DNA of 64,000 bases, taken from contig QVIN01000001.1 of NCBI GenBank assembly GCA_003416985.1, positions 620,001 to 684,000 on the forward strand, written 5' to 3'. This stretch comes from Duganella sp. BJB480 (lineage in GTDB: Bacteria; Pseudomonadota; Gammaproteobacteria; Burkholderiales; Burkholderiaceae_D). Made by a program: the position numbers and the translations under genes. The notes beneath the pieces are model-generated. The model was not told the DNA's origin. It searched no databases and saw only the letters and a program-made list of their open reading frames with translations. Each line of letters begins with the position of its first letter. The stretch's first letter is position 1. This document shows, one piece after another, positions 17,964-26,914 of the stretch.

Positions 17964-18494
17964 TTAGCCCCGGAGCGCCTCCCATTCGGGCCGCAGCAGG
18001 CTGAAAACCTGCACATCCTGGTAGCGGCCATTGATAAAAAAGCTTTGGCGCAGCGTGCCTTCGGCGCTGAAGCCGCATTTTTGCGCGACCCGGATCGAGG
18101 CCACGTTTTCCGGCGCCGACAGCAGTTCCAGCCGGTGGAACTGGTGGACTTTGAACAGGTAATCGACCAGCATGCGGCATGCCTCGGTCACGTAGCCGTG
18201 CCCGGACAGCTTGCTGTCGAACAGGCGGTAGCCGATTTCGCGCGTGACCGGCGTGCGGCTCTTGAAGTGGGTGATCACGCCGACGATGTGGTGCAGGCCA
18301 TCCTCGATCACAAACAGCTCGCTGTCGTCTGAAACGAAACCGTTCTGCATGAACTCCTTTCGCATCGTCTCCGGCGACTTGAAATGGCTGGAGAAGTAGT
18401 CGCCGCGCGAGGGCAGGTCGTTGACCAGCGCGATGAAGGTGTTCAAATCGGTGGTCAGCAGGTGGCGCACGGTGCAGAGTGAACCCTTGAGCAT
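17964..18494 (-). CDS. GNAT family N-acetyltransferase (RimJ/RimL-like)
   Basis: A 176-residue cytosolic acetyltransferase. The acetyl-CoA-binding core is visible as IGYRLFDSKLSGHGYVTEA, followed by the RimJ/RimL-type HRLELLSAPENVASIRVAQKCGFSAEGTLR block. It should transfer an acetyl group to an amine of a protein or small molecule; the substrate is not predictable. The ATG at 18494 gives the usual family length; a start at 18548 would add 18 non-conserved residues, and neither has a strong ribosome site. It stands alone, upstream of the glycine-zipper gene. Confidence 0.85.
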   Translation of the reverse strand: MLKGSLCTVRHLLTTDLNTFIALVNDLPSRGDYFSSHFKSPETMRKEFMQNGFVSDDSELFVIEDGLHHIVGVITHFKSRTPVTREIGYRLFDSKLSGHGYVTEACRMLVDYLFKVHQFHRLELLSAPENVASIRVAQKCGFSAEGTLRQSFFINGRYQDVQVFSLLRPEWEALRG

Positions 18495-18631
18495 AGGCGG
18501 CGCTTTCGTCGGAGGTGAAGGTTCATGGTAGTGCAAGCGCCATAACAAATCAACATTGATGACAAGAACTCCATGATGGGTTATCGTTTAGATCGTTCTT
18601 TGCTATTTACTCCCCCATCGATAGGAAACGC

Positions 18632-20074
18632 ATGAAATCCGTCTTCAAGTCCCCGTTGTCCCTGACCGTCCTTGCCAGCGCCTTGTTGAGCGCCGGCGCC
18701 ATTGCCGCCCCGGCCAACGATCCGGCCACGCTGGCCCAGATCCGCGACAGCGCGATGAAGAACGACTGGGCCTACGAGCGCCTGGCCGACCTGACCGATC
18801 TGGTTGGCCCGCGCCTGTCCGGTTCCCCCGGCGCGGCGGCGGCGGTCGAGCAGGTGGCGGCCGCCATGCGCAAGCTGGGCGCCAAGGTCACGCTGCAGCC
18901 GGTCAAGGTGCCGCACTGGGTGCGCGGCGTGGAGACGGCTGAACTGGTCGACTACAACGGCCGTCCGGCCGGCATCACGCAGAAGATCGTGCTGACGGCG
19001 CTGGGTGGTTCGGGGGCGACGCCCGCCGCCGGCCTGACCGCGCCGGTGCTGGTGGTGCGCAGCCTGGCGGAACTGAAGGCCAAGGCGGCCCAGGTGAAAG
19101 GCAGCATCGTGTTGGTGGACGTGGCCTTCGACCAGGAATTGGCCGATCGCGGCCACGCCGGCGCGGCCTACGGTCCGGGCGCGGGCTTCCGCTATATCGG
19201 TCCGAAGATGGCGGCGGAGATGGGCGCGGCGGCGGCGCTGGTGCGCTCGGTCGGCGGCGCCAACTTCCGCATCCCGCACACCGGCGTGACCGGCCTGGTC
19301 GACGGCGCGCGCATTCCCGCCGCCGCCATCACCACCGAGGACGTGCTGCTGCTGGACCGCCTGCTGGCGCGCGGCCCGGTCAAGATGCACCTGACCTTGA
19401 CCCCGCAAATGCTGCCGGACGCCGACAGCTTCAACGTCATCGCCGACTGGCCGGGCACCGACAAGGCCGACGAGGTGGTGGTGGTCTCCGGCCACCTCGA
19501 CTCGTGGGACCTGGCCACCGGCGCCAACGACGACGGCACCGGTGTGGCCGGCGCCATGGGCGTGATCGAGACGCTCAAGAAGCTGGACCTGCATCCGCGC
19601 CGCACCATCCGCATGATCGCGTGGATGAACGAGGAAAATGGCACCCGTGGCGGCAAGGCCTACTTCGACGCGAACAAGGATAAACTGGATAAACAGTTTG
19701 CCGCCATCGAGTCGGACAGCGGCGGCGGCCGTCCGTTCGGCTTCATCGGCAGCGTGACGCCGCCGATGGTGAAGTACTTCACACCGCTCAAGGAGGCGCT
19801 GGCGCCGATCGGCGCCGGTCAGTTCGAGCGCCGCGATGTCGCCGGCGCCGCCGACACCGGTCCGATGGAGCGCGCGGGCGTGCCGGTGTTCGAGCCGATG
19901 GTCGATTCGTCGGCCTACTTCAACTACCACCACACGCCGGCCGATACGCTGGACAAGGTCAACCCGTTGGAATTGAAGCGCCATGTCGCGGTGATGACGT
20001 CGCTGAGCTGGTTCCTGGCGAATATGGAGCAGCCGATCGGCCGCACCGCGCACCAGGACGGCGAGGAGGACTGA
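18632..20074 (+). CDS. Secreted M28 family metallopeptidase with PA insert (carboxypeptidase Q-like)
   Basis: A 480-residue exported peptidase. A clear signal peptide (about 1-25, ending GAIAAP) is followed by an M28 domain interrupted by a PA-like insert (about 125-260). Zinc-site motifs are intact: SGHLDSWD, GANDDGTG, NEENGTRGG and the late HHTPADT. The overall order matches plasma glutamate carboxypeptidase/carboxypeptidase Q-like enzymes, which release N- or C-terminal residues from small peptides. AGGAAA precedes the ATG. It is monocistronic, with 92 bases to the gene on the left. Confidence 0.9.
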   Translation: MKSVFKSPLSLTVLASALLSAGAIAAPANDPATLAQIRDSAMKNDWAYERLADLTDLVGPRLSGSPGAAAAVEQVAAAMRKLGAKVTLQPVKVPHWVRGVETAELVDYNGRPAGITQKIVLTALGGSGATPAAGLTAPVLVVRSLAELKAKAAQVKGSIVLVDVAFDQELADRGHAGAAYGPGAGFRYIGPKMAAEMGAAAALVRSVGGANFRIPHTGVTGLVDGARIPAAAITTEDVLLLDRLLARGPVKMHLTLTPQMLPDADSFNVIADWPGTDKADEVVVVSGHLDSWDLATGANDDGTGVAGAMGVIETLKKLDLHPRRTIRMIAWMNEENGTRGGKAYFDANKDKLDKQFAAIESDSGGGRPFGFIGSVTPPMVKYFTPLKEALAPIGAGQFERRDVAGAADTGPMERAGVPVFEPMVDSSAYFNYHHTPADTLDKVNPLELKRHVAVMTSLSWFLANMEQPIGRTAHQDGEED

Positions 20075-20153
20075 TCAGGCCGGCGCGCGGCGCATCCGTG
20101 CGCGGCGCGCCGGGGCCTTCGTGATAGGCTGCTGACTTATCGAGGAGAGCATC

Positions 20154-20393
20154 ATGGACAAGATTCACTACAAGGGCTGGGATATCGTGCCGACCGCGTT
20201 GCAGACCACCGACCGCCGCTGGTCCGCCAGCTGCGACATCGAGCGCGCCAGCGTGGGCGGGGTGGAGGTGTTCGAAGGCGCTACCATGCAGTTCGTGCGC
20301 GACACCGAGGACGAGGCCATCGCCGCCGCCTGCGACGAGGCGATCCGCCAGATCGACAACATCATCGCCAACCCGCTGGTGCGGCTGGCCTGA
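20154..20393 (+). CDS. Small hypothetical protein
   Basis: A 79-residue soluble acidic protein, not recognised. It has a beta-hairpin-like first half (HYKGWDIVPTALQTTDRRWSASCDIE) and a helical second half rich in Glu/Asp/Ala. GGAGAG precedes the ATG. It follows the peptidase by 79 bases. It resembles other short proteobacterial hypotheticals that read as a single alpha-beta unit. Its stop lies inside a hairpin shared with the convergent gene. Confidence 0.65.
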   Translation: MDKIHYKGWDIVPTALQTTDRRWSASCDIERASVGGVEVFEGATMQFVRDTEDEAIAAACDEAIRQIDNIIANPLVRLA

Positions 20394-20406
20394 GCCTGGG
20401 CTCAGG
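20389..20406. terminator. Short hairpin spanning two convergent stop codons
   Basis: A perfect 8-bp inverted repeat, CCTGAGCC/GGCTCAGG, with a two-base spacer covers the stop codons of both convergent small genes. It could help terminate both transcripts, although neither side has a T-run. Confidence 0.4.
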
Positions 20407-20689
20407 ACGGATAGAAAGTCTTCGCCGCCAGCCCCAGCAGGAACAGCGCGATGGCGAACTGGGTGCCGAAGAGCCAGCGGGCCATGTAGCGGAGGTCCGA
20501 GCGCAGTTCCTTGATCTGCTCGGCTTGCTCGTCCAGGCGGCGTTCGATGTGCTCAAGGCGGCGGTCCATCTGATCGAAGCGCCGATCCGTGTCTTTAAAT
20601 CGCCTGTCCATGCCTTGCCGCAGCTCCTCGATCTGGATTGCTTGCGCCTCCAGCCTGGTTAGGATGAGCTCGGTGATGCGCTCTTCCAT
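20402..20689 (-). CDS. Coiled-coil protein with C-terminal membrane anchor
   Basis: A 95-residue protein. Residues 1-65 form a charged coiled coil with repeating MDRRF/MDRRLEHIERRLDEQ heptads; residues about 72-90 are a single hydrophobic helix ending close to the C-terminus. It looks like a tail-anchored inner-membrane protein. The pattern resembles DUF1640- or XhlA-type small proteins but no specific role is supported. It is convergent with the 79-residue gene. Confidence 0.65.
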   Translation of the reverse strand: MEERITELILTRLEAQAIQIEELRQGMDRRFKDTDRRFDQMDRRLEHIERRLDEQAEQIKELRSDLRYMARWLFGTQFAIALFLLGLAAKTFYPS

Positions 20690-20796
20690 GGCCCGTCCTT
20701 CCAGCTAATAAGGTGTTAGACCGGCGCAGGCTGAATTCGTTCCATCTGAGTCGTCTGATTGCCGCCCCCCGGCGAATTTGCTAGTATGCAAGTCAG

Positions 20797-22056
20797 ATGA
20801 AATCACGCCGCTATCCCGAACAAATCGCCTTGTTGCCGTACATCGGCAAATGGACCTTCATCGCAGGCCTGATCGCGCTGCTGAGCGGCACGGCCTCCGC
20901 CTTTTTCCTGTTCGCGCTCGACCGCGCCACCGGCTGGCGCGAAGCCCACCGTTGGATCATCTGGCTGCTGCCGCTGGCCGGCTTCGCGGTCGGCTGGGTG
21001 TATCTGAAGCTGGGCAGCAGCGTCGAAGCCGGCAACAACCTGCTGATCGACGAAATCCACGACCCCAAGAAAGTCGTCCCGCTGCGCATGGCGCCGCTGG
21101 TGTTGATCGGCACCGTGATCTCGCACCTGTTCGGCGCCTCGGTCGGCCGCGAGGGCACGGCGGTGCAGATGGGCGGCACCCTGGCCGACCAGCTCACCCA
21201 CGTGTTCCGCATGCGCCACGCCGAACGCCGCATCCTGCTCATGGCTGGCATCAGCGCCGGTTTCGCCTCCGTGTTCGGCACGCCGCTGGCCGGCGCCATC
21301 TTCGGACTGGAAGTGCTGGCCATCGGACGCCTGCGCTACGACGCCATCTTCCCCTGCATGGTGGCGGCCATCGCCGCCGACCAGGTGGGCATGGCCTGGG
21401 GCGTGCATCACACCCACTACGCGATCAGCGGCGTGGTGGCGATCGGCTTCTGGAGCATGGCCGCCGTGCTGGCCGCCGGCATCGTGTTCGGACTGACCGG
21501 CATGCTGTTCGCCAAATCCACGCACGCCGCATCGGCCTTCATGAAGCGCCATGTGGCGTATGCGCCGCTGCGTCCCCTGATCGGCGGCGCGCTGGTGGCG
21601 GTGGCGGTGTGGATGGTCGGCACGCGCTACATCGGCCTTGGCATCCCGGTGATGGTCGAAGCGTTTCAGCAGCCGCTGGCGCCGACGGATTTCATCGGCA
21701 AGTTCGTGTTCACGGTTGCCTCGCTGGGCAGCGGCTTCAAAGGCGGGGAGGTCACGCCGCTGTTCTACATCGGCGCGACGCTGGGCAACGCGCTGGCGCC
21801 GCTGCTGCACCTGCCATTCGCCATGCTGGCGGGACTGGGCTTCGTCGCCGTGTTCGCGGGCGCGGCCAACACGCCGCTGGCCTCGACCATCATGGCGATC
21901 GAATTATTCGGGCCGGAGATCGGGCCGTACGCCGCGCTGGCGTGCGTGGTGGCTTATCTGTTCTCCGGCCACGCCGGCATCTATCGCGCGCAGAAGGTCG
22001 GCATGCTCAAGCACCGCTTGCCGCCGGTGGCGCGCGACCGGAAGCCGCCGGCCTAG
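20797..22056 (+). CDS. ClC-type voltage-gated chloride channel/antiporter family protein
   Basis: A 419-residue inner-membrane protein with about ten hydrophobic helices. ClC selectivity-filter regions are visible in order: GSSVEAGNN, GREGTAVQMGG (with the gating glutamate of GREG), FGTPLAGAIFGLE, and GSGFKGGEVTPLF. It should carry Cl- or exchange it for H+, or act on fluoride in some clades. No CBS domains follow, as is usual for short bacterial forms. It converges with the MscS gene with three bases between stops. No strong ribosome site precedes the chosen ATG. Confidence 0.88.
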   Translation: MKSRRYPEQIALLPYIGKWTFIAGLIALLSGTASAFFLFALDRATGWREAHRWIIWLLPLAGFAVGWVYLKLGSSVEAGNNLLIDEIHDPKKVVPLRMAPLVLIGTVISHLFGASVGREGTAVQMGGTLADQLTHVFRMRHAERRILLMAGISAGFASVFGTPLAGAIFGLEVLAIGRLRYDAIFPCMVAAIAADQVGMAWGVHHTHYAISGVVAIGFWSMAAVLAAGIVFGLTGMLFAKSTHAASAFMKRHVAYAPLRPLIGGALVAVAVWMVGTRYIGLGIPVMVEAFQQPLAPTDFIGKFVFTVASLGSGFKGGEVTPLFYIGATLGNALAPLLHLPFAMLAGLGFVAVFAGAANTPLASTIMAIELFGPEIGPYAALACVVAYLFSGHAGIYRAQKVGMLKHRLPPVARDRKPPA

Positions 22057-22059
22057 AGC

Positions 22060-23679
22060 TTATTGCTGCTGCCGCACCGCCGGCGCAGGAGACCAGTTTT
22101 CCTTTGGGATCACGTGCGGCGTGGCCGGCTCCTGCGTGAAATGCGGTGATGTTATCTGCACGCCGAACTCGTTGAACACATCGACGATGTACTGGTGCAG
22201 CTGGTTCAACACCTCGGCGCGGCGGCGCGGCGTCTCCACGGTGGCATAGGCCACCAGGCGGTACTCCACGTAGAAGTCCGACAGCCCGATCTGCATTACG
22301 TAGGGCTTGGGCGTGGCGGCGATGTCCTCCGTCCTGGCGGCCGCCAGCTCCAGCATCGCATGCACCTGGCGCCACGGCGTGTCGTAGCCGATGGTGACGG
22401 TGGTGTCGAGCACAAAGCCGGTGCCCGCATGCGCGCGCGAGTAGTTCTTGGTGGTGTTGGACAGCACCCAGGCGTTGGGCATGGTGATCTCCTCACCGAG
22501 GCCGGTGCGCAGCCGCGTTTCGAACATGCCCAGTTCGACCACCGTGCCTTCCGACTCGCCGATGCGTACATACTCGCCTTTGCGCAGCGAACGCGCGTAC
22601 ATCAGGATCAAACCGCTGGCTCCCTGGCCGACGATGCTCGACGCGCCGATCGACACCATCAACCCCACCAGCACCGAGACGCCCTGGAACGCCGCCGTGT
22701 GCGCGCCGGGCAGGTAAGGGTAGGCCATCGCCAGCGCGAACAGCCAGATCACGACATTGAAGATGCGGCGCGTGGGCATGGCGGTATCGTGATCGAGCCA
22801 GGCGATTTGCAGCTCGCCGCTTTCCACGCGCTGGAACACCGAGCCGGCGGTCAGCATCACCAGCCGCGCGATGGCGGCGATGACGGCCACCAGCACCAGG
22901 CCAGGCAGCGCATCGATGACACCTTGCGCGACGCCGGCGATGACGTCGATCAGGTAGTCCTGCAGGCGTTCGCCCCAGCTGCGCGAGTAGGGGATTTTGC
23001 CCATCACGAAGGCCAGCCACAGATAGGTGGCCATCAGGCGCAGGCCCCAGATCAGCAGGTTCACCAACTGGCGCATGAAGGCCACGTAGTGTTCGGCGTC
23101 GAGGACGCGCACGTTCTTGAGGCGCACCTGGCCGAGGCGGCGGCTGATGGCCTGGGTCGAGCGCTTGCCGACCCAGCGGTGCATCAGCCGCAGGCCATGC
23201 AGTATCAGGCCGTATGCCAGCGTGGCCGCCGCGCACAGGGCCGCCGCGATCAGCAGGTAGCGCGGGCTGGCTTGTTCGCGGCGCTCCAGCAGGGCCTTGC
23301 CGAGTATCGCCGCGCTGTCGGCGGCGACGCTGTCGGTGGTGTCGCCGGCCAGCGGATTGATGTCGGCGGGCGTGACCAGGAACAGCAGTGCGCCGTCCAG
23401 CATCACCTGCGTGCCTTCGGCGATCGGCCGGGTGGCGGGTAGCTGTGGACCGTTGCGGGACAGCGCTACTTCCAGCCGTTTGCGCGCGCCTTCGGCGCGT
23501 TCCTCCGGAGGATAGCCGGTCAGCACGGAGCGAAACACGAAGATGGTGCGGTTGGCGAATACCAGCTTGGCTTGCGCGGGCGCGGCGGCTTGTGGGCTGG
23601 GCAGGGTGTCGGCGGCGGTCGCGAAGCAGTGGAGCATCATCAACAGCGATGCGAAGAGCAGTCGGCGCAGAACGGTCAT
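22060..23679 (-). CDS. Small-conductance mechanosensitive channel (MscS family)
   Basis: A 539-residue protein. Signal peptide (1-22), a periplasmic domain (about 30-150), then several transmembrane helices and the MscS pore/beta domain. The pore helix reads GASSIVGQGASGLILMYARSL, followed by RIGESEGTVVELG and the ITMPNAWVLSNTTKNYS block typical of the family. A C-terminal alpha-beta domain ends near residue 520. It opens under membrane tension to protect against hypo-osmotic shock. The periplasmic N-terminal domain makes it longer than E. coli MscS (286 residues). It is monocistronic. Confidence 0.9.
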   Translation of the reverse strand: MTVLRRLLFASLLMMLHCFATAADTLPSPQAAAPAQAKLVFANRTIFVFRSVLTGYPPEERAEGARKRLEVALSRNGPQLPATRPIAEGTQVMLDGALLFLVTPADINPLAGDTTDSVAADSAAILGKALLERREQASPRYLLIAAALCAAATLAYGLILHGLRLMHRWVGKRSTQAISRRLGQVRLKNVRVLDAEHYVAFMRQLVNLLIWGLRLMATYLWLAFVMGKIPYSRSWGERLQDYLIDVIAGVAQGVIDALPGLVLVAVIAAIARLVMLTAGSVFQRVESGELQIAWLDHDTAMPTRRIFNVVIWLFALAMAYPYLPGAHTAAFQGVSVLVGLMVSIGASSIVGQGASGLILMYARSLRKGEYVRIGESEGTVVELGMFETRLRTGLGEEITMPNAWVLSNTTKNYSRAHAGTGFVLDTTVTIGYDTPWRQVHAMLELAAARTEDIAATPKPYVMQIGLSDFYVEYRLVAYATVETPRRRAEVLNQLHQYIVDVFNEFGVQITSPHFTQEPATPHVIPKENWSPAPAVRQQQ

Positions 23680-23785
23680 GGCTATCCTTGTGACGTAGAT
23701 GTTGGTAATGATGCCATGTTATTGGATTGGATAGTTGCCGGTATGGCAGTTACGGCGGCTTCGTGGCATAATCACGGGCTCTGTC

Positions 23786-23870
23786 GCTCCGATGGTGAAA
23801 TTGGTAGACACTGGAGACTTAAAATCTCCCGCCGCAAGGCGTGCCGGTTCGATTCCGGCTCGGAGCACCA
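23786..23870 (+). tRNA. tRNA-Leu (UAA)
   Basis: An 85-base tRNA with the acceptor stem GCTCCGA/TCGGAGC and encoded CCA. The D-arm contains GAAATTGGTAGACA, the anticodon stem-loop GGAGA-CTTAAAA-TCTCC gives anticodon TAA, a long class II variable arm CGCC-GCAA-GGCG follows, and the T-arm is GCCGG-TTCGATT-CCGGC. All stems pair. Its 3' portion is duplicated downstream at 27658, marking it as a likely island attachment site. Confidence 0.97.
23848..23863 (+). repeat. Candidate attachment core within tRNA-Leu 3' end
   Basis: TTCGATTCCGGCTCGG in the T-arm and acceptor 3' strand recurs exactly at 27658-27673 in the same orientation, 3.8 kb away. The AT-richer accessory genes lie between the copies. 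tRNA 3' ends are classic targets of tyrosine integrases. The tRNA copy remains complete, as expected for an attL that restores the gene. Confidence 0.55.
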
Positions 23871-23943
23871 TTCCCTCATCCGCACACGTCCACGCACGTC
23901 GCGGTTTTTCTCCTTCCAATAGGAGAAATCACGGCCGGGCGTC

Positions 23944-23963
23944 ATTCCCGCGCAGGCGGGAAT
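23944..23963. repeat. ATTCCC..GGGAAT palindromic intergenic repeat (dRS3-like)
   Basis: ATTCCCGC-GCAG-GCGGGAAT forms an 8-bp stem with a 4-base loop, embedded in GTC..CCA flanks. The core matches the ATTCCCN8GGGAAT pattern of neisserial dRS3 elements and of dispersed repeats in other betaproteobacteria. Only one copy lies in this window. Confidence 0.6.
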
Positions 23964-24134
23964 CCAATTTCGCGTGCATCGCCACCTACCTTTCCAGTCG
24001 CGCGCGCCGTCCAACAGCGCGTGCATATCTATACGCCGCCCCAGTCCGCGGCGCGCTGATTTTCTGTGACAATTTGCGTTTTTTTCATATGGACAAACTG
24101 TTATGCTGCCCCGTAGACCAAGTCCGGCCAGGAA

Positions 24135-24154
24135 CTGACGGCTAGATCCGTCAG
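24135..24154. promoter_or_regulatory. Inverted repeat upstream of YdeI-like gene
   Basis: CTGACGG and CCGTCAG are separated by six bases, 28 bases before the start codon. It could be an operator or a 5'UTR hairpin. Nothing ties it to a specific regulator. Confidence 0.3.
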
Positions 24155-24182
24155 CCTGACTAAAAAATATCGGAGTGATTCA

Positions 24183-24827
24183 ATGGCTGAAGATGTTGAG
24201 ATGATGCTGTTCCCATCCCAGGGAGCGTTTGCGCATTGGCTTGCCGCCCATTATGCCGACTCTGACGGTGTGTGGCTGCAGCACTCGAAAAAAGGAGCCC
24301 CGGTCCCTAGCGTAAGCTATCAAGAAGCATTGGAAGTTGCGCTGTGCTTTGGCTGGATCGACGGCCAGAAGCGTTCGCTCGACGCCCATCACTATTTGCA
24401 GCGCTGGACCCCGCGTCGCCCACGCAGCCTATGGTCCAAGGTCAATCGCGAGAAGGTGCTCAGGTATATTGAGGAGGGTAAGATGCAGCCGAGCGGCTTG
24501 GCTGAAATCGAGCGGGCGAAAAAAGATGGCCGATGGGATGCGGCATACGAATCGGCTAGCATGGCGAGCGTGCCGCCCGAACTTCAAGCTGCATTCGCTG
24601 ACCACCCCGGGGCAGCCGAATTTTTCGCCACGCTCAATTCGCAAACCCGCTATGCAGTGTTGTTCCGGGTGCAGACAGCAATAAAGCCTGAGACCAAACT
24701 ACGCAAGGCGCAAGAGTACGCAGCCATGCTGGCTCGGCATGAGACGCTTCAGCCGGTCATGGCGAAGAAGCGGAGCAAGGCCGACCAGGGCGCGACACAA
24801 GCGAAAGAGGGCGACTCATCGAGATGA
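24183..24827 (+). CDS. YdeI/OmpD-associated family protein
   Basis: A 214-residue soluble protein. The YdeI-family core is clear: the HYADSDGVWLQHSKK opening, then EALEVALCFGWIDGQKRSLD and a central RWTPRRPRSLWSKVNREKVLRYIEEGKM block, with a C-terminal helical domain and a Lys/Gln-rich tail. The family is widespread and its biochemical role is not established. A GGAG sits 8 bases before the ATG. It is the first gene after tRNA-Leu and the least AT-rich gene of the island, so it may predate the other insertions. Confidence 0.85.
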   Translation: MAEDVEMMLFPSQGAFAHWLAAHYADSDGVWLQHSKKGAPVPSVSYQEALEVALCFGWIDGQKRSLDAHHYLQRWTPRRPRSLWSKVNREKVLRYIEEGKMQPSGLAEIERAKKDGRWDAAYESASMASVPPELQAAFADHPGAAEFFATLNSQTRYAVLFRVQTAIKPETKLRKAQEYAAMLARHETLQPVMAKKRSKADQGATQAKEGDSSR

Positions 24828-24932
24828 TGAACGCAAGCGACCAAGTGCAGGCATTGTTGAAGTAAGCCGAGCGTTGACGGCCATTTGCCGCAGCGGTATT
24901 CTGAGTAATATATATTTCATTAATTAATTAAC

Positions 24933-25163
24933 ATGCAGATTGCAACGATTATTGGTTTGGCAGGTACGGTAACATGCGCAGGTCTCTTCATTAAACAAAA
25001 GAACTGGTTGCTCGCTACCGCTTTTGTTTTTTCTACGGTGTATCTGATATTGGATAAGGTAATTCACATTCCGCTGGTGCCATATTTTTTGGTTCCATGG
25101 TTTGCGTATTTGTTTTTTGCTCTTGTTGCGTATGAGATTTTTCGAACAGTTGTCCTCAAATAG
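24933..25163 (+). CDS. Small integral membrane protein
   Basis: A 76-residue protein composed almost entirely of hydrophobic segments: about 4-20, 27-45 and 50-72, giving three likely transmembrane helices. It is markedly AT-rich (near 41% GC by eye) compared with the core genome. No family is recognised; small multi-helix proteins of this size occur in cargo regions. It is followed by a strong hairpin. No good ribosome site precedes the ATG, so expression is less certain. Confidence 0.55.
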   Translation: MQIATIIGLAGTVTCAGLFIKQKNWLLATAFVFSTVYLILDKVIHIPLVPYFLVPWFAYLFFALVAYEIFRTVVLK

Positions 25164-25172
25164 GTTCATATC

Positions 25173-25203
25173 GACCAGGCACATTCCTATTAATGTGCCG
25201 GTC
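25173..25203 (+). terminator. Strong hairpin after the small membrane-protein gene
   Basis: GACC-A-GGCACATT pairs with AATGTGCC-GGTC (12 bp with a one-base bulge) around a CCTATT loop. It starts 10 bases past the stop codon. There is no long T-run, so termination efficiency is uncertain. Confidence 0.45.
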
Positions 25204-25280
25204 TAGCGCTGTGCGCAGGCCTGCAACGGGCCGACAGGAGCCGAGCCGGTCAACAGGTAACAGCAATGGAAGGAATAAGC

Positions 25281-25655
25281 ATGACAGTTGGGAAAAAACC
25301 GGACGCCGCGCGGCTGGACAAAATTGTGGCTGACGCACGGCGCGCGGCCGACCAGCGCGAGCTGGGCTATCGCGAGCGCTCGCTAAAAATGTATCCGTGG
25401 GTGTGTGGGCGCTGCATGCGCGAATTCACGCATACCAATGTGTCGCAACTTACAGTGCACCATCGTGACCACAATCACAACAACAATCCGCCCGATGGCA
25501 GCAACTGGGAATTGCTGTGCCTTTACTGCCACGATAACGAACACTCGCGTTATCTTGAGGCCGACCGGGGACTTAGTCTGAAATCGGCCGAGGTCGCGCC
25601 AGCAACGCATAGTCCATTTGCCTCATTGGCCGGTCTGATGAAAAAGAAAGAGTAA
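25281..25655 (+). CDS. yajD: YajD family HNH nuclease
   Basis: A 124-residue protein with an HNH core: WVCGRCMREF gives the first CxxC, then LTVHHRDHNHNNNPPDGSNWELLCLYCHDNEH supplies the HH pair, Asn and the second CxxC. This matches YajD, a small HNH-domain protein of about 115 residues. It presumably cuts DNA with a divalent metal, but its role in cells is unknown. The start at 25281 is chosen because AAGGA lies six bases before it; the ATG at 25266 has no such site. It lies between the small membrane protein and the DUF262 gene. Confidence 0.85.
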   Translation: MTVGKKPDAARLDKIVADARRAADQRELGYRERSLKMYPWVCGRCMREFTHTNVSQLTVHHRDHNHNNNPPDGSNWELLCLYCHDNEHSRYLEADRGLSLKSAEVAPATHSPFASLAGLMKKKE

Positions 25656-25798
25656 CGGTAGGGTGGACTAGAAAACTAATTTCTTTCTGCTTTGACGCAA
25701 AAGTGACGTACGGCAACATGCCGCCTCCCGCTACCGCCGCTGGTAAACCAAATTTATAAATAATATTTGGCAATAGGAAAAAAGAAAAGGATTGCAAA

Positions 25799-26914
25799 AT
25801 GCTCGCTAAAGAAATTGAAGTTGCTCAACGCCTCGTAAAGACAGATGCCTATCAGATGTCCATTGGTGAGATTGTCACAATGTATAACGATGGCGAGCTC
25901 ATCATCGATCCCGAATTTCAGCGACTATTTCGGTGGCATATCGGGCAAAAATCGAAACTGATTGAGTCGCTCCTGCTTGGCATTCCGTTACCATCAATCT
26001 TCGTTTTTGAAAAAGATGATGGAAAGTGGGAGCTTATCGACGGTTTGCAGCGGATCTCGACAATTCTTGAATTCATGGGAGTACTGCGTAGTCCGCCCAA
26101 CGACGTTTTTCCTCCATCTTCTCTTGAGGCAACCAAGTATCTTCCGTCGTTGCATAATGCCGTTTGGAATTCTTCGGAGTCCGTGGTGGACGTTCCGGTA
26201 CCTGATCAAAAGCCGATTGACAAAACGCAGCAGCTCGCGATCCGTCGCAGTAGACTTGGCGTCGAAATACTAAAACGCCCAAGTGACGATCAAACAAAGT
26301 ATGACCTTTTCCAGCGACTTAATGCTGGAGGCACACAGGCCAATGCACAGGAAATTCGAAACTGCATTGTACTTATGATTAATGGGAACTACTTCAGGAC
26401 AGTCAAGGCCGCTGCTGACCAAGATGCTTTCCGTAGTGTCATTGCCATCGGGGAAGAGCAAGTCGAGAAACAACGACATTTAGAAATGGCAATGCGCTTT
26501 CTCGTTCACTCTAGCGTACATTACGACGGTCTATTAGACGTTGAAGAGTTTATCGATGAAAGTATCGTTACCCTTGCTACCGTCGGGGATGGGGTTTCGG
26601 CATCGACCTTGATGAATCGCACTTTTCAAATACTGAACGAAGTGGCTGGCGCAAATGCCCTTCGGAAATATAGTAACGGTCAATATGTAGGTAAGGCGGT
26701 CTTAGCCGGACTAGAAGGTATAGCAGTCGGTGTTGCCAAGAACATCGATGCGATCGAGGCACTCGGCGCTGTCCAGTCAAGAGAGTTCGTGCGGCAGAAA
26801 ATGCAAGCATTTTGGGCGCAGCCGGAAGTACCGAACTTTACATCATTGGGACTTCGCGGCACAGTGAGAATTCAACGTACGGTTCCGTTCGGAGAGAATT
26901 GGTTCCGCCCATGA
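25799..26914 (+). CDS. DUF262 (GmrSD/ParB-like N-terminal) protein
   Basis: A 371-residue protein. Residues about 15-95 hold the DUF262 core: IDPEFQRLFRW, SLLLGIPLPSIFVFE and Asp81-Gly-Leu-Gln-Arg85, the DGxxR motif of the ParB/Srx-like fold, which in GmrS/BrxU uses NTP to control DNA cleavage. A second conserved block, LFQRLNAGGTQANAQEIRN, follows near residue 170. The C-terminal half is helical and lacks the DUF1524 HNH nuclease of complete GmrSD proteins. The HEPN gene overlaps its stop by 4 bases (ATGA), so that nuclease may supply the missing effector. AAGGA precedes the ATG, after a run of AT-rich promoter-like sequence with a small inverted repeat (25748-25770). Clearly lower GC than the core genome. 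Confidence 0.85.
   Translation: MLAKEIEVAQRLVKTDAYQMSIGEIVTMYNDGELIIDPEFQRLFRWHIGQKSKLIESLLLGIPLPSIFVFEKDDGKWELIDGLQRISTILEFMGVLRSPPNDVFPPSSLEATKYLPSLHNAVWNSSESVVDVPVPDQKPIDKTQQLAIRRSRLGVEILKRPSDDQTKYDLFQRLNAGGTQANAQEIRNCIVLMINGNYFRTVKAAADQDAFRSVIAIGEEQVEKQRHLEMAMRFLVHSSVHYDGLLDVEEFIDESIVTLATVGDGVSASTLMNRTFQILNEVAGANALRKYSNGQYVGKAVLAGLEGIAVGVAKNIDAIEALGAVQSREFVRQKMQAFWAQPEVPNFTSLGLRGTVRIQRTVPFGENWFRP

Larger units (their letters stand above)
23871..24182. other. Intergenic region after tRNA-Leu
   Basis: No credible gene is present in these 312 bases. It holds a dRS3-like hairpin repeat (23944-23963), an AT-rich stretch around 24060-24090, a 7-bp inverted repeat (24135-24154) and the ribosome site of the YdeI-like gene. 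It is probably the left border of the accessory island and contains the promoter for that gene. Confidence 0.6.
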